A DNA stretch of 64,000 nt from Panacibacter microcysteis (lineage in GTDB: Bacteria; Bacteroidota; Bacteroidia; Chitinophagales; Chitinophagaceae): the NCBI RefSeq assembly GCF_015831355.1, contig NZ_JADWYR010000001.1, positions 806,001 to 870,000 of the forward strand, in the 5' to 3' direction. Below the pieces are notes generated by a model. It had not been told where the DNA came from. It made no database searches and saw only the letters and a program-made list of their open reading frames with translations. Below, piece by piece: positions 60,998 to 64,000 of the stretch (position 1 is its first letter; every line of letters starts with the position of its first letter). The position numbers and the translations under genes were made by a program.

Positions 60998-61012
60998 TTT
61001 TACAGAAAAAAA

Positions 61013-62488
61013 TTATGCTCCGAGACCGAAACCGTCCCTGTAATTTTCCTTTACAAACTGGTTGGCTTCGTCAAAGTTTGTAATCTTCATGCTTTTACCA
61101 TCCCATAACAGTTTTTTGCGTCCCATGTTTTCGTAACCATTGCCTTTCTTCGTGCGCAATTCGTAGCTACGTATTGCAAGGTTACCCATCAACACTGTTT
61201 CTGTAAGCGGGCCGGAATAATCAAATGATGAAGTAAGTGCTTTATGCTCTGCACTGCCGAAACCGGCTTTACAGGCTTTTGTCCATGAAAACTGGTGACC
61301 ACTCTCAGGCATCTTCTGAATATCTGACGCAGGTCTTGTCTTCTGCATTTTTGTACCATCTTTCAGGTATATCTGCGGTGCCATACCATAGGTACCAAAA
61401 GTCATGATACCTTTTTCACCGATCAGCATACCTCCGTTTGCACTGCCTGGCTCTCCAATAAAGTCGTCTGCGGGTATCAGATCGGGGTGGAAAGGACGAA
61501 TACCGCCATCCGACCAAACCATTTTCAGCGGCGAAGCGTTTTTGGCAGATGCAGGAAACTTGATTTCCACATGAGAAGAAGGAGGGCAACCTTCCGGAAT
61601 ATATTCAGGCTGCCAGTCTCTCACAAACACCTGCCCTACACTGCATTCCACTTCAGTAGGATAGCCGAGACCCAGCACACGGAATGCAGGATCTATCAGG
61701 TGACAACCCATATCTCCCAACGCGCCAGTACCAAAAGCCCACCAGCCTCTCCATTTAAACGGATGAAGCAGCGGGTGATAATCCATATATTTTGCACCAC
61801 CAATCCAAAGTTCCCAATCTTCCTTGGTCATGGTAGATGGCAAAGCCGGTTTATCTGTAGGGAAAGGTATACCCTGAGGCCACACCGGTCTGTTCGTCCA
61901 GATGTAAGCTGTATCTACTTTACCTATTAAACCTTTGTCAAACCACTCTACAAGCTGGGAAGAACCATCGCTGGATGCGCCCTGGTTGCCCATTTGTGAT
62001 ACCACTTTATATTTACGTGCTGCTTCTGTAAGCATACGTGCTTCGTAAATACTGTGTGTCAATGGTTTTTGTACATATACGTGTTTGCCCAGCTGCATAG
62101 CTGCCATGGCAATGGGAGCATGCATATGATCCGGGGTGGAAACGGTAACAGCATCTATACTTTTACCCATTTCATCAAACATCTTCCGGTAATCATTGTA
62201 CTTTTTAGCCTGCGGAAATTTATTGGCCGTATTCTTGGCATAGCCCCAATCCACATCGCAAAGTGCTACTACGTTCTCTGCACCATTGTTCCATGCATTG
62301 GCAATATCTGATGAACCTTTACCACCAACACCAATACCTGCCAGGTTAAGCTTATCACTTGGCGCAATAAAGCCCCGGCCCATTACATGCCTGGGAACGA
62401 TGTAAAAACCTGCAGCGGCCGCAGTTGCATTACGAATAAATTTTCTACGAGAGCTTTCACTGTTGTTGCCTGATTGATTGCTTTTCAT
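61013..62488 (-). CDS. Gfo/Idh/MocA oxidoreductase with Tat signal, second paralog
   Basis: 491 residues. A twin-Arg signal SSRRKFIRNATAAAAGFYIV leads into the same IVPRHVMGRGFI stretch as the paralog at 51860. The Rossmann part has GIGVGGKGSSDIANAW, VVALCDVDWGY and STPDHMHAPIAMAAM, the catalytic Lys region is VQKPLTHSIYEA, and GTGALGDMGCHLIDPAF marks the C-terminal domain. The paralog is about 70 residues shorter. Exported; the substrate is unknown, probably a sugar or glycoside. Confidence 0.9.
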   Translation of the reverse strand: MKSNQSGNNSESSRRKFIRNATAAAAGFYIVPRHVMGRGFIAPSDKLNLAGIGVGGKGSSDIANAWNNGAENVVALCDVDWGYAKNTANKFPQAKKYNDYRKMFDEMGKSIDAVTVSTPDHMHAPIAMAAMQLGKHVYVQKPLTHSIYEARMLTEAARKYKVVSQMGNQGASSDGSSQLVEWFDKGLIGKVDTAYIWTNRPVWPQGIPFPTDKPALPSTMTKEDWELWIGGAKYMDYHPLLHPFKWRGWWAFGTGALGDMGCHLIDPAFRVLGLGYPTEVECSVGQVFVRDWQPEYIPEGCPPSSHVEIKFPASAKNASPLKMVWSDGGIRPFHPDLIPADDFIGEPGSANGGMLIGEKGIMTFGTYGMAPQIYLKDGTKMQKTRPASDIQKMPESGHQFSWTKACKAGFGSAEHKALTSSFDYSGPLTETVLMGNLAIRSYELRTKKGNGYENMGRKKLLWDGKSMKITNFDEANQFVKENYRDGFGLGA

Positions 62489-62639
62489 GAAAAAATCGTT
62501 AGGTTATAATTTAAATAGGTGATATGAAGCACTGAATTTATAGCAAACAGACTGGTTGAAAAAATTAATTAGTGTTTTTGGAAAAAAAATTGCACTTAAT
62601 GGTATTATTAAACGTTGCATGGATTTTTGTGCGAACTGT

Positions 62640-62678
62640 TGTACTACTATCATCACCGGTTGTGTCACTCACTTATAC
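62640..62678 (-). repeat. dispersed intergenic repeat, type B head
   Basis: Minus-strand head GTATAAGTGAGTGACACAAC, one base from type B; paired head to head with the copy at 62854. Confidence 0.8.
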
Positions 62679-62853
62679 TTTTACCACTATACGCAGCACT
62701 TAATTTAATAACAGTTTTATTGTAACAGTCGTGGGCTGCCTTCAGGCCTTTACATACACAGTTTAGCGATGCGGGTATCTGTACAGGGGCGCACAGGCCG
62801 TGTGGCGGGAAAGGTTCGCGTAACCTTCGCGTTAGCTCAGCAATGCTGCGTTA

Positions 62854-62913
62854 GCTGAAGAGTGCGACGCAACAGGTGATGCCATAAAAAACTGCAGCCG
62901 GGCTCAAAAAAAA
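62854..62913 (+). repeat. dispersed intergenic repeat, type A head variant
   Basis: Head GCTGAAGAGTGCGACGCAAC, tail AGGTGATGCCATAAAAAACT and GCAGCCGGGCTCAAAAAAAA, running directly into the GH3 stop codon. This is the most complete copy in the window. Confidence 0.92.
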
Positions 62914-64000
62914 TTATACCAGTTCTCCTTTCAGGAATTTGTTCCAGTCTTCGAGCATACGGCCTTTCAGCACCCTGGGGAATTTATGCTGGCCACCAAT
63001 TTTGCCTTTTAACCGCATGAATTCCATAAAGCGTTCTTCGTGCAAAACATCAAGAAAAATTTCTTTAAGGGCGCTCTTTCTTTCAACGGCATAGTCGTCG
63101 TTTAGTTCTTTTAGTTTGGCGTCTACGCGGAGGCGAAGTTCTTCGGAATTAACATTATCGTCACTTGCAATATACCAGTGATGAGCAAAGAAACTGCCGT
63201 GCGGTTTTCCTACTACCGTATATTCCGGGATAGAGATATTCAATTCTTCACTAACGCTCTGTATGGCTTTGTTCATGTTATCTACACTCAGGTGCTCACC
63301 AACAAGGCTGAGGAAATGCTTTGTACGACCGGTTATAACGATCTCGCAACGTTTTTTATCGGTAAACTTTATGGTATCTCCAATAAGATAGCGCCAGGTG
63401 CCGGCGCTGGTGCTTATAAGCAATGCATAGTCTTTTCCTTCTTCTACTTCATGTATCATGAATGTTTCAGGATTTTCGACCAGGTCTCCGTTATCATCAA
63501 AATTTTTATAGTCGAAAGGCACAAACTCCATAAATATATGTTCGTTTGTAACCAGCCGCATGCCTTTGGAATGCTGGCGATCCTGGTATGCGATAAAGCC
63601 TTCGCTGGCAAGGTATGTTTCTATATAAGTAATCGGTTTACCCAATAGTTTTTCAAAACCTTTCTTATAGGGCTCGAAGCTTACACCACCGTGTACAAAA
63701 AAGCCGAGGTGCGGCCATATGTCGTGAATGGTATTAAGATCATAGCGTTCGATGATCTTTTCCATACACATTTGTATCCAGGCAGGTACACCTACAACAA
63801 AACCAATATCCCACTCCGGGGCCTTTTCTACTATTTCTTCGATCTTTTTGTTCCAGTCTTTTTCCCTGGCTATTTTTCTGCCGGGCTTATAGAACGGCTG
63901 AAACCAGAAAGGCACTTTTTTGGCGGTGATGCCGCTGAGGTCGCCGGCATAATAACCGGCATTTTTTTGCAATGCTGTGCTGCCGCCAATCATAAGCCAC
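62914..64000 (-). CDS. GH3-family (auxin-responsive-like) acyl-adenylating protein, partial
   Basis: About 362 residues are visible; the frame stays open to the edge (WL before MIGGSTAL), so the N-terminus is outside. The usual length is about 500, so about 140 residues are missing. Seen: the GGSTAL phosphate-binding stretch, FVVGVPAWIQMCMEKI, PHLGFFVHGGVSFEPYKKGF, YLASEGFIAYQD, YALLISTSAGTWRYLIGDTIKF and ITGRTKHFLSLVGEHLS. These belong to the GH3/firefly-luciferase-like adenylate superfamily. Bacterial members conjugate acids to amino acids or similar; the substrate is unknown. Confidence 0.85.
   Translation of the reverse strand, partial: WLMIGGSTALQKNAGYYAGDLSGITAKKVPFWFQPFYKPGRKIAREKDWNKKIEEIVEKAPEWDIGFVVGVPAWIQMCMEKIIERYDLNTIHDIWPHLGFFVHGGVSFEPYKKGFEKLLGKPITYIETYLASEGFIAYQDRQHSKGMRLVTNEHIFMEFVPFDYKNFDDNGDLVENPETFMIHEVEEGKDYALLISTSAGTWRYLIGDTIKFTDKKRCEIVITGRTKHFLSLVGEHLSVDNMNKAIQSVSEELNISIPEYTVVGKPHGSFFAHHWYIASDDNVNSEELRLRVDAKLKELNDDYAVERKSALKEIFLDVLHEERFMEFMRLKGKIGGQHKFPRVLKGRMLEDWNKFLKGELV

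Larger units (their letters stand above)
62489..62913. other. 425-bp gap with a pair of dispersed repeats
   Basis: Holds the oxidoreductase promoter side, a type B copy (minus) and a type A variant (plus), with a GC-rich spacer that has a partial local duplication (CGCGTAACCTT and CGCGTTAGCT). No gene is seen. Confidence 0.6.

Noticed and set aside
144-62913. The recurring 20-mers as a CRISPR array
   Set aside because: Copies are spread over 63 kb, on both strands, with genes between them and no regular spacer length. No cas gene is present.
144-62913. The repeats as insertion-sequence ends or MITE inverted termini of single elements
   Set aside because: No transposase and no constant distance between paired heads; paired heads differ. 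I left them as dispersed repeats.
1-64000. tRNA, rRNA, tmRNA or other standard RNA genes
   Set aside because: No T-loop GGTTCGAAT-type string in a cloverleaf context and no rRNA stretch was found by eye; a search with tRNAscan would be decisive.

Overview
The window comes from the chromosome of a Bacteroidota bacterium, most likely the Chitinophagaceae or a close relative. The signs are type IX secretion and gliding genes (porV, gldJ, gldA), a bTHX ribosomal protein gene, DUF4292, DUF4286, SusD-free polysaccharide and sugar-acid genes, promoters of the Bacteroidota form TAnnTTTG, and few Shine-Dalgarno sites. No rRNA, tRNA, CRISPR array, insertion sequence or prophage was seen. Most genes are housekeeping and sit in short operons on both strands. 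The assignments rest on motifs and family knowledge; no database search was run.

Layout. 1-4.2 kb: exonuclease III, DUF4286, HU, bTHX, pdxH and an NHL lipoprotein. 4.3-10.6 kb (minus strand): phosphoesterase, LacX-like epimerase, pdxA, then a sugar-acid set (lactonase, dgoK, eda). 10.6-16.6 kb: M14 carboxypeptidase, and gldJ divergent from porV. 16.9-20.1 kb (plus strand): ispF, dut, a DUF4292 lipoprotein and an EnvC-like M23 protein with a degenerate active site. 20.1-23.8 kb: a 660-bp gap with a possible small RNA and an operator-like dyad, then a three-gene run that I do not recognise (747 aa, DUF1360, 78 aa). 23.8-28.3 kb: VOC protein, GyrI-like protein and the fused mutase icmF. 28.6-32.5 kb: a regulatory module (7-TM protein, histidine kinase, LuxR-type regulator), a small CPxxC protein, and a divergent aminotransferase separated from it by a striking tandem dyad. 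32.7-40.6 kb: DUF937-like protein, beta-barrel protein, VanZ-like protein, amt-porin-amt and a lipid kinase. 40.6-48.1 kb (minus strand): PaaE-like reductase, TetR, SorAB-like sulfite dehydrogenase, a large PAS kinase with its receiver, YbjQ and an AlkA-like glycosylase. 48.4-62.5 kb: lysS, a PliI-like protein, nth, two Tat-type Gfo/Idh/MocA proteins, a GH30 lipoprotein, rpsO, pnp, prmA, plsY, a NUMOD4/HNH protein and gldA. The right edge cuts a GH3-family gene.

The most unusual thing is not a gene. At least 27 copies of a dispersed element of about 55 nt lie in the intergenic gaps. Each has a 20-nt head (type A GTACAAGAGTGCGACGCAAC, type B GTACAAGTGAGTGACACAAC, plus rarer C and D forms) and a tail ending near CAGCCGGGCTC or CCCGGTACAAAA. 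Seven gaps hold two copies head to head, and in every one of these pairs the two heads are of different types. Tails often run directly into a stop codon. The second signal is a GTGA-N4-TCAC dyad. It occurs twice, 22 bp apart, between the small CPxxC gene and the aminotransferase, and once more with the same 12 bases upstream of the unrecognised three-gene run.
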